Assembly (NCBI GenBank): GCA_029215795.1
Contig: JARDYH010000003.1
Span: 97,310,609 to 97,374,608 of the forward strand
Direction: 5' to 3'
DNA length: 64,000 bases
DNA from: Anniella stebbinsi
Lineage: Eukaryota > Chordata > Lepidosauria > Squamata > Anniellidae
A program made the position numbers and the translations under genes. Below are positions 49,341 through 60,784 of the stretch, in pieces; the first letter of the stretch is position 1; each line of letters begins with the position of its first letter. The notes under the pieces are model-generated. The model was given only the letters and a program-made list of their open reading frames with translations. It was not told the origin of the DNA and ran no database searches.

Positions 49341-50210
49341 TGGCTGGTTTCGGACAACACTTTAGTCAATGGTGGGTTGAGTAGCCAACTCACAGTTGGT
49401 TATTTTGTGGGTACTCCCCACATAACATATTCCTACACAACTGTGGGTGGTTGCAGCTGGCGTTGAGTGGACTTATAGTCAACCCAGCATTTGACTGACA
49501 CAGCCCCTGCCCCTCTCCCCTCCCTCCCTCCTCCCTCAGTCCTCCCAGTGCTATCCCAGCAGCCTTTGCAAGTTGCGCCAGTTGTAGCAGAGTGGCAGCC
49601 GCCACTTTGGTCGCTCTTGCCACCTGCCTCTATGGGCTTGTGTTTTAACACACTCAGCACATGCCATTAACTTAGGCTGACCATTTGAAAAGGAGGACAG
49701 TGCTCATGTAACTTTAACAGTTGTAGAGAATAGGGAATTTCAGCCAATATCATTTGTATGCAATTAGTTTCTGGTGAAATTCCCTCTTCATCACAACAGT
49801 TAAAGTTGCAGGCACTATACTAGAGTGACCAAATACAAAAGAAGGCAGGCCCCCTGCAACTTTAACTGTTGTGATGAAGAGGGAATTTCACCAGGAACTA
49901 ATTGCATACAAATGGCACCGGCTGAAATTCCCTTTTCTCTACAACTGTTAAAGTTACATGAGCCCTGTCCTCCTTTTCATATGGTCAGTCTACATTAACA
50001 CACTCACCCCTCCATACAACACTTTAAACAACTGGCTTCGAACTAAACAACTTGCAAGCCAGTTGTTTCTCTCCGTTGCTTATTTGGGCGGAATAGCATA
50101 CTGTCAGTAGTTTGTGAGTGGCGTGTTACCCTCCACACAACACAATAAGCAACACAACTGATGATTGTTCCCCCCACTCCGTTGCTTAATGTGTTGTCCG
50201 AAACCAGCCA
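49341..50210. repeat. 544-bp-family MITE, copy 3, split by another MITE
   Basis: The ends are TGGCTGGTTTCGGACAACAC and, inverted, GTGTTGTCCGAAACCAGCCA. The left part (49341-49672) and right part (about 49995-50210) are collinear with the copy at 18171. The intervening 320 bp is a later insertion. Confidence 0.9.
49674..49993. mobile_element. 320-bp MITE, copy 3, nested
   Basis: It begins TAGGCTGACCATTTGAAAAG and ends, inverted, with TTTTCATATGGTCAGTCTA. CATTAAC stands on both sides, and the uninterrupted 18171 copy has a single CATTAACA there. It has the same orientation and internal fold-back as copies 1 and 2. Confidence 0.93.
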
Positions 50211-50439
50211 TTGTGTCTTTTAGAGCAAATGAGAGCCAATTCATCAAATACATCATCTTGGTTTCAGAAACTGTTTCCTCATATTCATTATTATGTTTTT
50301 TTCTTCTCAATACTTTACTACTTTGAATTTAGCTCACTGCAAAGAGGTCTTTAAGGAGAGGGTTAATAGTGTTTTTATCCAAATGGATCTCTGTGCAGTT
50401 GCAAGTAATAAGATAGCACCTTGGTTTGCAGTGACTAAG

Positions 50440-50894
50440 CTTAAATTTTAATGTGAATGCTACCTGACTCTAATTTCTAATCCTCGTCTTAGATCAGCCC
50501 TTGCACGATTAAAGATGCAACAAATAAAAACAGCGGTTTTAGAAAGGCGTTTTAACAAAATTTCTTATACCTCGAGACTTTGCCCCTGCCGTAGTGGCAA
50601 AATGGAGGATCTGCCTCATTACTTGTTCTACTGCCCTATCTATTCCCAAATTTGTTCTAAATATTTAGATTGTTTCCTTGAGAAAAAGTCCAGCTGGTCT
50701 GATTCAGAAAGAATACACTTTTTGTTTATATGGGATAGCAAGACTGTCCTATTGGCATTGACCAACTTTGCTCTTACAGCGCAAATGTATAGAGCAAAAT
50801 TTCTGACCTTGCAGAATGTATGATTTGTCTTACCATTGTTTTTACTATACTTGTTGTAACCACTAGTTGAAACAATAAAGTTTTATCTATCTAG
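50440..50894 (+). mobile_element. Non-LTR retrotransposon ORF2 C-terminus and 3' end
   Basis: One open frame runs from before 50515 (upstream codons read SNPRLRSALARLK) to the stop at 50821-50823. It contains AVLERRFNKISYTSRLCPCR, then MEDLPHYLFYCPIYSQICSK. The CPC...H...C pattern is the Cys/His cluster at the C-terminus of many LINE ORF2 proteins. A short 3' UTR ends AACAATAAAGTTTTATCTAT. It is 5'-truncated and unlike the L2 copies in this window. The exact clade is uncertain. Confidence 0.75.
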
Positions 50895-51625
50895 GTCTTA
50901 GACAAATGCAGGTTGGTGAATTTCTATTCCTTGGAAAAAAGGAGACGTACGGGTGGTTTGAATCTCCGACAGAGAATTTTGCAAGCAGTCTTGAAGAAAA
51001 AGAAAAAGAGCATAAGAACGAAATAAAAACCCTTCTGGATCCGACCAAATGCCTCATCTACCCCAGCATTCCTACAGGAGCCAGGCAGATGTTCCCCTTC
51101 CCCCAGTTGTTAGACCTAGCAGCTGATGTTCAGAGGTGTACTGTTCTGGCGGTTCCTGTTTAGCTATCATGGGTAAAAAGTACTAATTTTTTTTGACTTA
51201 TTAGAGCTTAAATATCTTTTTGCCCAGCCACAAAACTGGCTGTAAAAGGCCATGCCCCCTGCCCCCAACGCCACTGTCAAACAGATGTTTTAGTTCTTCA
51301 GTCTCCAGTCACGGCAAACCAATTTCTTAGGAAGATTTAGCAGCAGAAAAAGAAAATAGCATCAGTACGCTCAGAGCCAGCTCCTGTGGTGAAATATTCA
51401 TCACCTAAGTGATAGTTATATACTTCCAAAGTGTAAAGTAAATAGCCTTTTCTAAATCAAGACTCCCCGTGTTTCATGTTTAAACCACTTATGAACAAAA
51501 ACACTTATTTATCTCTCTGTTCACAGCACATCACCTTTGTACAATTTCATTATCAGATTGTACTAAACTCTAAATATCTGAGATTAGAACAGCACTGCAA
51601 AATGGAAAACTATAAGGAGAAAAGA
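50895..51625. other. Intronic DNA, no recognised feature
   Basis: The open frame 50906-51163 has no domain I recognise. No repeat family was identified. Confidence 0.4.
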
Positions 51626-51631
51626 AATATA

Positions 51632-51665
<34 letters not shown>

Positions 51666-51830
51666 TACATTATATACCGCCCCATAGCCGAAGCACACTG
51701 GGCGGTTTACAAAAATTAAAAACTTTGGACATTAAAAATTGATACACAAAATTTAAAACCATAAAAGCATAATCAAACTTTAAAATAGTTCATAAATCGT
51801 TGATAGAAGTTAAAACTTCTATCAGAGAAC
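51632..51830 (-). mobile_element. L2 3' tail
   Basis: (ATT)n at 51634-51665 is followed by TATATACCGCCCCATAGCCG, CTGGGCGGTTTACAAAAATT and an A-rich 3' UTR. This is the same reversed tail as at 15763 and 53100. Confidence 0.8.
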
Positions 51831-52310
51831 TGATGATATTTTCAGTGCCAGAATTTAAAATGGATGCAACAAACCTGAATACTTTTGACATTTAAAACAC
51901 ATTCCCTGAATGATGTTATGAAGGCACAGGATACATTCCACTATTAAAGCAGAGCAGATCAGACTCTGTAATTGGTCTGGGAACTGCACATGAGACATTC
52001 TAACGAAGAGTAGTGGTACAAATGTAAGGGATCAATCTATCGGTTTTTCTGTTGTAAATATTGGTTGTGTGTATTTTCATTTCTCTGATTCAAAAATGAT
52101 CACTTTTTTCCACCTCGAGAGGACACAGATCCAACCATAATTACTCCCGCGTCGAAAATATCACTTTAATATTTTAATACTGAGTTGAATTTCTCATTTT
52201 GGAAAATAGCTGTTATAGGGAGACAGGTATTAATGGTCTTTGTTTAATCTTATTGCAATTTGTAATTAAAGTCTAAATTCGTAGATTACTTTGAGCAACA
52301 TTTAACCTGG

Positions 52311-52662
52311 GGGGGTGTCTATACGCTCTATTAACCCCTTAGCAGCTACCCAGTGGCGCTGCATTTAAATGACGGAGCTGCCAACTCACAGCTACATTGG
52401 GTTTCCCCACCACCACCAAACTGTGCTTTCAAAGTGCCAATATACAGCGATTTTTCCTTTGCTCCAGGTTATCCAGTGGGGAAAAAAGCTCAAATCGGCT
52501 ACTAGCAGTGAGGCGCAGGAACGCTGGCCGGGGCAGGCTTTTCCGGCAGGGTAGCCTGCGCTCCCTCCTGCCCCATTGAGCTTTATCAGTTTAGCCTCAT
52601 AGCAGCAATGCTGCAAGCTTCTGAGCTGATGCCCTTCCAAGGCATCATCGTATAGACACCCC
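52311..52662. repeat. 350-bp MITE, GGGGTGTCTATACG ends
   Basis: The left GGGGTGTCTATACG pairs with the right CGTATAGACACCCC. The interior is GC-richer than its flanks and has CAGTGGGGAAAAAAGC and GCAGGCTTTTCCGGCAGG. No coding sequence and no clear target duplication. Confidence 0.75.
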
Positions 52663-53099
52663 AACATTCACGCAATGGCATTTCTATATCTGCCTGTTCT
52701 GTTTATTTTCACCCTAACTGGGCCTGATCTAAGACCAGATAATAAAAGATTAATTTTAGATTATTTACTCCCACCCATACTTGTTTATTTCTTTTGGCAA
52801 AGTACTATATATGATATTCTTTTTCACTAATAAGCAATTTCTTTCATTATAGCGTTATATGCATTGGAATAAGCAGCAGTGGACAGAGAAAGGGAAAGAA
52901 CATTTTTAGAACAAACCATTTTAACTGCAGCACTCTCAACAGAGAAGTACACATTATGCTTGCTCCACTTAACTAAATCAATTCCCAACTTTTAAAATCA
53001 CTAGAATACATACATACTGTACCAGTAATATAATACAGCATCACACATACACAAAGAAAGCACCCACTCACCCATGGAAAGCACCTCTTGACACAAAGA

Positions 53100-53143
<44 letters not shown>

Positions 53144-53265
53144 AAACATTTCTATACCGCCCCATAGCCAAAGTTCTCAGGGCAGTTTACAAAGATTAAA
53201 ATATTAAACATTAAAAATTGATATACAAAATTTAAAACTATAAAAGCATAAAAACAGACAACATA
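53100..53265 (-). mobile_element. L2 3' tail
   Basis: (ATT)n at 53102-53146 is followed by CTATACCGCCCCATAGCC, GGGCAGTTTACAAAGATTAA and the A-rich 3' UTR. It abuts the palindromic element starting at 53270. Confidence 0.8.
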
Positions 53266-53269
53266 CAAA

Positions 53270-54365
53270 GACCCTATCTACACTACTGCTTTAAAATAGT
53301 TTATAATAGGGTTGTGCATCGGATCGGGTCCGATCCATGATCCGAAGCCGATTCGACCAAAATCGGATAAATTATCCGATTACGATCCCGGCTTCTGGAT
53401 CGTCTGATCTCATCCAAACTGGACCGGAAGGACCCGATCCGGTTTGGATAAAATCGGAGGATCGGACCTCCTCCTCCACTTCATGCTCCTTACCTGCCGG
53501 GGTCGTCCGCTGCCGTCCGTTGCCCCTTTGACTGAGAAACAGGCTTCGCGGCCTGCCTCTCAGTAGCGTGCCAGGTGATGGCACGCTACTGAGAGGCAGG
53601 CCGCGAAGCTGTTTCTCAGTAGAAGGGGGCAACGGACGGCAGCGGACGGCCCTGGCAGGTAAAGTGCACAAGAGGGAGGATGGGGCTTACTTGCTGGGGC
53701 TGTTCGCTGCCGTCTGCTGGCGCCCGCAGGCGCCAGTGGAATGCAGCAGACGGCCCTGGCAGGTAAGAAGCACGGGGGGGGGGGAGGCGGGACGGTCCCC
53801 CCACTTACCTGCCAGGGTGGCCGCTTCCCTCCGGTGCTCGAATCTACTGAGAAACAGGCTTCGCAGCCTGTCCCTCAGTAGCGCCCCAGGTGATCCTGGC
53901 ACGCTACTGAGGGACAGGCCGCGAAGCCTGTTTCTCAGTAGATTCGAGCACCAGAGGGAAGTGGCCACCCTGGCAGGTAAGAAGCGTGAGTGAGGAGGGA
54001 GGGACAGGGTGGGGGGAGTTAGGCCCCCACTCACCCACACACTGCCATGTTTTCCCCATAGACTTGTATTGGGGGAAAGCTTTCTTTCCTCCAATGCAAG
54101 TCTATGGGGAAAACACCAAAAATGGCGGCCGATCCGAAAATCGGATGTCCAATTTTTGGATCGGGATCAGGTGCAATCTGATCCGAGGGACCTCCGATTT
54201 TGTCCGAATCGATCCAGGACGTCGGAGGTTCCGATCTGGGTCCTGATCTGATCCGGGGGGCCCTGCACATCCCTAGGTTATAACAGTTTTAAACTGGTTA
54301 ATGATGGTTATTAACTAGTTTAAAACTGTTATAAACCATTTTAAAGCAGTAGTGTAGATAGGCTC
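53270..54365. repeat. GAGCCTATCTACACT palindrome, copy 3, split by insertion
   Basis: The left part (53270-53306, CCCTATCTACACTACTGC) and right part (54284-54365, ending AGTAGTGTAGATAGGCTC) rebuild the 2087-2195 palindrome, including AACTGGTTAATGATGGTTAT at its centre. The middle 969 bp are a foreign element. Confidence 0.88.
53307..54275. mobile_element. hAT-like fold-back element (969 bp), nested
   Basis: The terminal inverted repeats TAGGGTTGTGCA and TGCACATCCCTA differ at one position. Flanking GTTTATAA (53299-53306) and GGTTATAA (54276-54283) form an 8-bp target duplication with one mismatch. The interior holds two strong hairpins: 53536-53628 (CTTCGCGGCCTGCCTCTCAG and complement) and 53839-53947 (CGAATCTACTGAGAAACAGG and complement). 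It also has GATC-rich ends and repeated CAGGTAAG-type words. No transposase. Confidence 0.9.
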
Positions 54366-54431
54366 AAAGACATGAAGAGGTTTTCTACATGAAGCTGTTA
54401 ATCACCTGTTAATCCACTGTATCTACTTTCA

Positions 54432-54865
54432 GAGCCTATTCACATTGCCCTTAAAGCAACTTATATTCTGTTTAAAAACGTGGTTTTTTAAGTCGTTTCA
54501 TTACATGGTAGAACACACTGAGCAGTACTTAAGTTTCCTAGTGACTGCTTCCTCCATCTTCAAGGTGTTCACTGGTGTATTACAGGGTTAATTCCTTGAC
54601 TCTTCTTCTTTCATTTTTGTTTTGCAGGCTGCTTGAGTTATGGGGACAGAAGTGGGCGGGTCAAGCAGCCTGCAAAACAAAAACGAAAGAAGAAGAGTCA
54701 AGGAATTAACCCTGTAATACACCAGAGAACACTTTGAGGACGGAGGAAGCAGTCACTATGAAACGTAAGTACTGCTCAGTGTGTTCTATCATGTAATGAA
54801 ACGACTTAAAAAAACACATTTTTAAACAGAATATAAGTTGTTTTAAGGGCAATGTGGATAGGCTC
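54432..54865. repeat. Giant inverted repeat: two 205-bp arms, 24-bp loop
   Basis: The left arm (54432-54636) and right arm (54661-54865) are reverse complements with about a dozen mismatches by eye. They share runs such as ATTACAGGGTTAATTCCTTG. The ends read GAGCCTATTCACATTGCC, similar to the GAGCCTATCTACACT palindromes, so it may be a relative. The loop is 54637-54660. Confidence 0.93.
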
Positions 54866-54869
54866 TCAG

Positions 54870-56895
54870 TTTCATCGCTGAAATAAAATCTGAGCACTCC
54901 ATGAGGAAAGTTTCCTTTCCTCTTTTCTGCTACAAAACTCCTAAGTGACCGTGTGGTATAGAAGAATAGCTCAAATAACACAAGAGGAAACCTGTTTTCT
55001 TTCCCTTTCACAGAGCTTCCCTACACGAGGCATTTATTGTGCACTCACGATTCCTTAGTCACGGCTGTGTATGGATTCTTTAGACAATGCTGTAATCCTC
55101 TAGTTTTGCTTCTGTGTTTAAAAAGCACTTCCCTGGAGTTTTTCAGAGCAGGGAAAATGGGATATTATTTCTGAAATCGAAAGAATATCCCATTGTACAA
55201 TTGTGATATTCTGCTACAGCACCGCACCACCTAGAGCTTATGCAGCAGGAAAACAGGAAAGGAAAAGCTGTTTGTGTAGAGCTCGGATCTCAATTCTGCC
55301 ATGGCACCAAAGTAAATATAGCAATTAGCCTCCAAGTAGAAAAGCTCACAATTAAATGATGCATTTTCCCTGCTCTAAAATGATTTTAAAAATAGCGAAA
55401 ACTGAGTGCAATCTACACAGAGATGCTTTCCAATGCACTTCATATTAAAACCGCATTTCCATCAAATTGGATTTGCAGCCAATTAAAGTGGCGTATGCAA
55501 AAAAGAAAAAAAGAGAACCACTCCCCTACCATCCTGGTATTTGCACTGCATGTTCCAGTTGTCTCCAGGATACAGTTCCTCCCCCAACCCCCTGTTTTAT
55601 CAAAGACCTATAGGCTATGCAACTGGTGACCACTAGGCCATTCAGGCATTATGGCATAAAAGATTACATTGCAAGTGGTGAGAATAGCTGGAGTGAATTT
55701 TCACGGAAGGCTCACAAGAATGCAGATAATTTGCTACAAAATCAGCTAAAATATTGTGCATTTAGATAATGTGAGATGCCACACTAAATGCATATTGCAC
55801 GAGAAGGAATAATGCTTGGTGACCCAAGTATGGCAACAGTGAAAACTTTCTGATCCAAGAGGAATATGTAATATACTCAACAAAAGCATGGCAAGTTTTG
55901 ATATCGTTTTGGAACAGGATTCAGAATTGACTGGACCACAATATTTATTCTCCCTGTCTTTGTTTCTTCTGGTTAACAGGTCTTTGAAACTTCATGCACA
56001 CACGCAGAGAGATCTTCTGCAGTAAGCTTCTATACTCATCTATCACTTCATTTTCCCAATGCCTTTCTTCAATGCAGATACTCACATCTTTTTTAAAAAA
56101 ATATTATAACTAATGACAAGCTCAAATTTAAAAATATCTCATTTACAGAGAGCAATATTAATTACATTAACCACCAGTCTTTCGATGAGTTAACCCTATG
56201 CTTTTCTGCAGAGAAGTAAGGCCCACTGAGCTCAATCACATTAATTCACAGGCAAGTTACGCATACTGGATTACAGCCTAAGTCAGTAACACACACGATG
56301 ATGATTTTGTCTCTCTAAACTTAAAGCAATTGTACCCTGATTGATAAGTCATTGCAGAAGCTCTGTATGCTTTCCATCTCGAATTGGCCAGGAGGTGGCA
56401 GGCTTTTCTTTGAGAACCTTCAGTTGTCACTCATTGTTTTATCTGCTAGAGGTAGTATGGTGATATGGGGTATTTATGTATACAGAACTTTAATAAAGCT
56501 GCCAACATTTCTGACACCACAGAGAGTGCTTATTTAGAATAGAAAGTCATGGTACCCACAGGCACTTAGATGGCTTGACCACAGCCAGACTCTATCTGGA
56601 GCCTGTACTCTGGTGGAGGCATCTGTGTTCTCGCTAGCACACAAGCTATGGTACAAAATAGTTACTGTACTTCAGGTATACAGGCAAACCAGGATTCTCT
56701 TGTTAAACAAAGCTTCATTATTTCTTCTGCCCGTTTCCCAAAGAGTTTCATGCTATCACACATGAATCTGCAAAATCAATGCTTAACCAGGGTTAGCTTG
56801 GTTAGGATGTGCAAACATGGATTGTGCAAGCAACATTTAACTACCAAAGCAGATTTGTGGCTGAAATTACACTAGATTTATTTTATATTTTGATG
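54870..56895. other. Intronic DNA; one short repeat
   Basis: At 56205-56282 GCAGAGAAGTAAGGCCCACT, GAGCTCAATCAC and GGATTACAGCCTAAG match the reptile repeat at 27515. The rest shows no exon or family I can name. Confidence 0.45.
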
Positions 56896-56984
56896 ATGAC
56901 GATGATGACGTCTTAACAGCATTTCTATGCCACCCCATAACTGAAGTGCTTTTGTTGGCATACATAACAATGGTTAAAATATTT

Positions 56985-57216
56985 ATTTATTTATTATTGC
57001 ATTTATATCCTGCATTTTTTTCCCTCCAAGGAACCCAAGGCGGCCTACATAATCCTCCTTCTTTCCATTTTATCCTCACAACAACCCTGTGAGGTAGGTT
57101 TGGCTGAGAGTCTGTGACTGGCCCAAAGTCACCCAGTGAGTTTCCATGGCTGAGTGGGGACTAGAACCTGGATCTCCCGACTCCCAGTCCGACACTTTAG
57201 CCACTACACCACCCTG
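56985..57216 (-). mobile_element. tRNA-derived SINE (MIR-like), full length
   Basis: On the minus strand: GGTGTAGTGGCTAAAGTGTC (A box), GGAGATCCAGGTTCTAGTCC (B box), CTCAGCCATGGAAACTCACT, then TAGGCCGCCTTGGGTTCCTT and a TAAA tail at 56985-57000. This is the best-preserved of the three copies. Confidence 0.9.
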
Positions 57217-57225
57217 GTGTGTGTG

Positions 57226-57229
<4 letters not shown>

Positions 57230-57260
<31 letters not shown>
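57230..57260. repeat. (TA)n microsatellite
   Basis: About 15 TA units follow a short TG run, immediately beside the SINE head. Confidence 0.95.
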
Positions 57261-57263
<3 letters not shown>

Positions 57264-57434
57264 GAACAATAAAGATACCATTACAGTATAAAACATATAA
57301 ATGCAAAGATTAAGCAATAAAATTAAACACAAGCAGGTCTTAACACTTTAAAAAGCAGAAACCTTAAAGCACATCAAAAAGCCCTAAAATGCTCCCAAAT
57401 ATGCTTGGGAGAATAAAAGCTATTCGTCTAGGGA

Positions 57435-60160
57435 AGCTTGAGAGAATAAAAGCTGTTTACCTATACCTGCTCGCATGATCCATCCACAGAAAAAGGCCGG
57501 TGGGAACATGGCCAGCATCAACGGTAGGCACATGGCAAGGCCCCACACCCCAGCAGGGCCCTTCTGACAAGAGCTGCCTAGACCTGATTCTTTCTGTCAC
57601 CACTGCAACCTGCTTGTTCATCTACCTCTCATTCTGGCTCAGACAACAGCGGTGGTGCAGAAGAAGCCACTGCCCATTTAGACCAGGAGGACCTGGTGGA
57701 AATGCTGGTAAAAAAGAAGACTCATTGAAGGAGGGGGATACTGGGGTTGTCTTGCCCAAGGCCAAGGGCACTCCGAACTCTGGAGCCGGCACTGCCCTGA
57801 GGATACTCTCTTGATAGCAGAAAGTAAATCATCTCTTGCTCTTGCCCTATCACGATATTAGGGGTTATTAAATGGTGCAAAATCCTTCAGCTTTGTTTAC
57901 CACGTGGAACTGAAGCTTTACTATACTGACCAAACAAGTCTTCGACTATACAACAGAACATAGATACATGTACATATCACTGAAAATACAGAGATTATCT
58001 CCAATATATTTATGACGTGCAAATGAAGTTTTCAGTCTCTCGCTCTAATCGACATACTCTGATCTGTTCTTAATGCTCTGGTTAGCAACTAATTTGACCA
58101 GGGAGGGAGAGAGGTTGGCAGGATAAGGCTTCTCCTCATCTCCCAAAGTGAAGCTAGCCTCTCATATTGGTTCAGTCATTCCACCCAATTACCTTTCTTT
58201 GCTCTGCACTGGCTACCATGAGACTGGCTGGTGTTTGACTGGGCGAGCACATTTGACCCTGAGGCCTCCAGTTGCCAAACCCTAACTTAATGGCTACAAT
58301 GTACCTATGATTAAAATACTTAACATGCTTGGAGAATAAGATGTCAGCTTTTTATGTACTTGTGAAATGGGATAATAAAAAATGCCAACTGGAGACGGGT
58401 AGAAGCCAAACTCATAAATCAATGTTTGGGGTCTATGCCAGATAGATAATACTTGGCAGCTTTAGAGTTGCTAAGTTGACTGGTCAATATGAAGGGTTCT
58501 GAGAGCAGAGCTGGAGAAAGACTACAGTCTCCTGTGTTGGTTTACTCCAAAAGTTAAGTTTTATTATAAATAGCTATCCAGAACTTAAAAATGAAAGCAA
58601 ATATTTTTAAAACCTCAATTAACTTGAATTTCACGATTATTTGAACCTCCTGCTTCCTAGCCAATGTAATTATGTAAACAGATTTTCAGAGAAATGTCTA
58701 TATAAACGGGTGTGCCCTTATGTGGGTTTAATTTTTGCCAGGGGCCCTCCATAGCTCAGCTCTGATGTGCTTTTTCAGTGTCAGGACTGAAAGCCAGAGC
58801 AGATGTAGAATATATGAAAGTAGAATCAAGAATAAGGGGGAAAGGCTTCTGAATCAAAGGTTGGTATTTACAAATGAACTTGAGCTCTGTCAATCTTTTC
58901 TTTTCCCTAGAAATTGAGCACTGCCCACAGGCCATTACATGCTGCATAATGCAAGCCATTTTTTTCCAGAGTGTTGTGGCAATACACAGACAAATGGATA
59001 AAACAACCATCTCTGTGCTTGCTAACAAAGTTCTACCACTAATGCCCAACCCAGTGGTAATTAGGAAAAAAAAAACATTGCTAGTTTCAACGCTACCCTG
59101 AAACTGTGGTTTTTGATCAGGAAGTAGGGCAGGCTTTAGAGTGAGGTAAGGTTGGCCATTTGACAGGGTCCCATGACAAGGAAGGGTCTCATTGTCCTAA
59201 CAGTGTCATTCTGCCTCAGAAAGATTGAAAGTTTGCATGCACCACCTCTTTCAGATGGGGGGGGGGGGGGGGCTTGCAAAAGAATCCCAAATCTTGGAAA
59301 TAGCACTACAAGAAATCTATTTCTTCTAATCTCAGGTAGGCTGTGATTACTCAGTGGGGAGAAAATACACTCTGTATATGCCCCAAAACATTTGTTCACT
59401 GAAACATGGCACAGAAAAGTAATTGATGGGTGGATTCCCGCCACGAACATCTACATTATTTTTCTGTTGTACAAACAGCATATTTGGGTGGTCCTTCTAT
59501 AATAAAGCCAACACAACAGAAGTTAGATGTTCTGTTTCCACTAACCAAGCAAGGCTTTACTTTTAAATTTTAACATGTGGCCTCTGAATAATAATTCTTA
59601 TTCTCTACTGCCGCTCTTTGGGTTCTGCGCAATTGAGGGTGTTTCCATAAGGCATTCGTTGTAAAATGCTCACATCTATTCAGAAATGTAATCTAAGCCT
59701 CCCACAGCAGCTTTTCATTAAATAAAAGGGTGGCAGTTACATGTATCTGCCATATAATATCTACCTTGGCACTTAATCACACTGAATTTCAGCTATGTTG
59801 CTGCAACATGGCCAGCGGATGGTGGAGCTACAGCACCTCCCACTTCTAACCAATCTGTGGAGTCCCCTTTCTCTAGAGAGGGAATCCTAGGAAGCCAGAT
59901 CCTGGAGCCACTGGACCTGCTCAGTTAAAGCCCTGAGATACATGGTGGTAGAAGAACCTTCCCCTTTATTTATTTTTTTATACTGTTCCAGTTACTTCAG
60001 ATAACGTTCATCCCACCAGTTCCAGGCTTGCAGGGCAGAGGTGTCTTGTGACACCAATCCATGTGGTGGGGGGAGGGAGGGGGGTTTCCATGCAAAAGCT
60101 GGCAATTTTGACAGGGTATATACTCATTTCAAATAAACACTAGCCCATTTCGTGTTTCTT
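57435..60160. other. Intronic DNA, no recognised exon
   Basis: 57480-57810 is GC-richer and open on the plus strand for 104 codons, but shows no domain I recognise. A G-run lies at 59258-59272. No repeat family was named. Confidence 0.4.
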
Positions 60161-60162
60161 AG

Positions 60163-60520
60163 GCTGCCTCTACACGAGATGTTTAAAGCTCTTTGAAGTC
60201 TCATTAAAATTTTTACCTCTACAAGAGCGGAGCGCAAATCGGGAGTTGAGGCACGTTTTCTCTCTGATTATGCGCATTATCGAATGCGCGTTAAATAGTG
60301 AGTTTTATTTTGCTGCGGCCGTTAAAGCGCATTTTGACTATGTGAACAAGCGATTCTCCGCATTAACTACTTCTAAAGCGCATTTCAAACAACCGGTAAG
60401 GCCACCAGTTGTGCGCTCAATTACCTCCCGCGTACAGTCATTTACCATAAAGCGCTTCCGAGAAGATGCGCATAATCGGAGAACCAGGCGTCAAACCGAA
60501 TTCTTGTAGAGGGGGGTCTT
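60163..60520. repeat. CpG/GCGC-rich MITE, copy 2
   Basis: It starts TGCCTCTACACGAGATG and ends, inverted, at TTCTTGTAGAGGGG. It shares the core ATGCGCATTATCGAATGCGC and TTAAAGCGCATTTTGACTAT with copies at 31640 (reverse) and 63395 (same orientation). Confidence 0.87.
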
Positions 60521-60602
60521 AGGCAGCAGTAGATAAGGAAAAAACAGCTCATTCAGGGTACATGGTGAAGCTTGCCTAACCATCCATATATTAGGGAAAG
60601 GG

Positions 60603-60780
60603 TGATAGATCACATGCTTTCCTTGCAGAAGGTCCCAGGCTCAATCCCTGGGATCTCCAGGTAGGACTGGGAAAATTCCTGCCTGAAACCATGGCAGGCC
60701 AGTGTCAGTCAGCATTGACAAGACTGCGCTAGGTGGACCAATGGTCTGACTCAGTATAGGGTGGCTCTCTATGTTCCTAA
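60603..60780 (+). mobile_element. tRNA-derived SINE, second family
   Basis: The head has CTTGCAGAAGGTCCCAGGC and a B-box-like GGCTCAATCCCTGG. The body has GAAACCATGGCAGGCCAG, TGGACCAATGGTCTGACTCA and GTATAGGGTGGCTCTCTATG. This order is typical of a widespread squamate tRNA-SINE. It differs from the MIR-like SINEs above. Confidence 0.8.
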
Positions 60781-60784
60781 CTCT

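Larger units (their letters stand above)
56905..57430 (-). mobile_element. L2 3' tail split by a SINE
   Basis: TTTCTATGCCACCCCATAAC (56922-56941) is reversed L2 tail sequence. The matching 3' UTR, with AAGCAGGTCTTAACACTTTA and GCTTGGGAGAATAAAAGC, resumes after 57262. The SINE at 56985-57216 sits between. Confidence 0.7.

Noticed and set aside
53568..54094. Overlapping Arg/Pro-rich frames on both strands
   Set aside because: They lie wholly inside the hAT-like fold-back element and mirror each other because of its hairpins.
57500..57814. 104-codon plus-strand frame, GC-richer than its surroundings
   Set aside because: I recognise no domain and no splice sites. It might be part of an unnamed repeat, so I did not call a gene.
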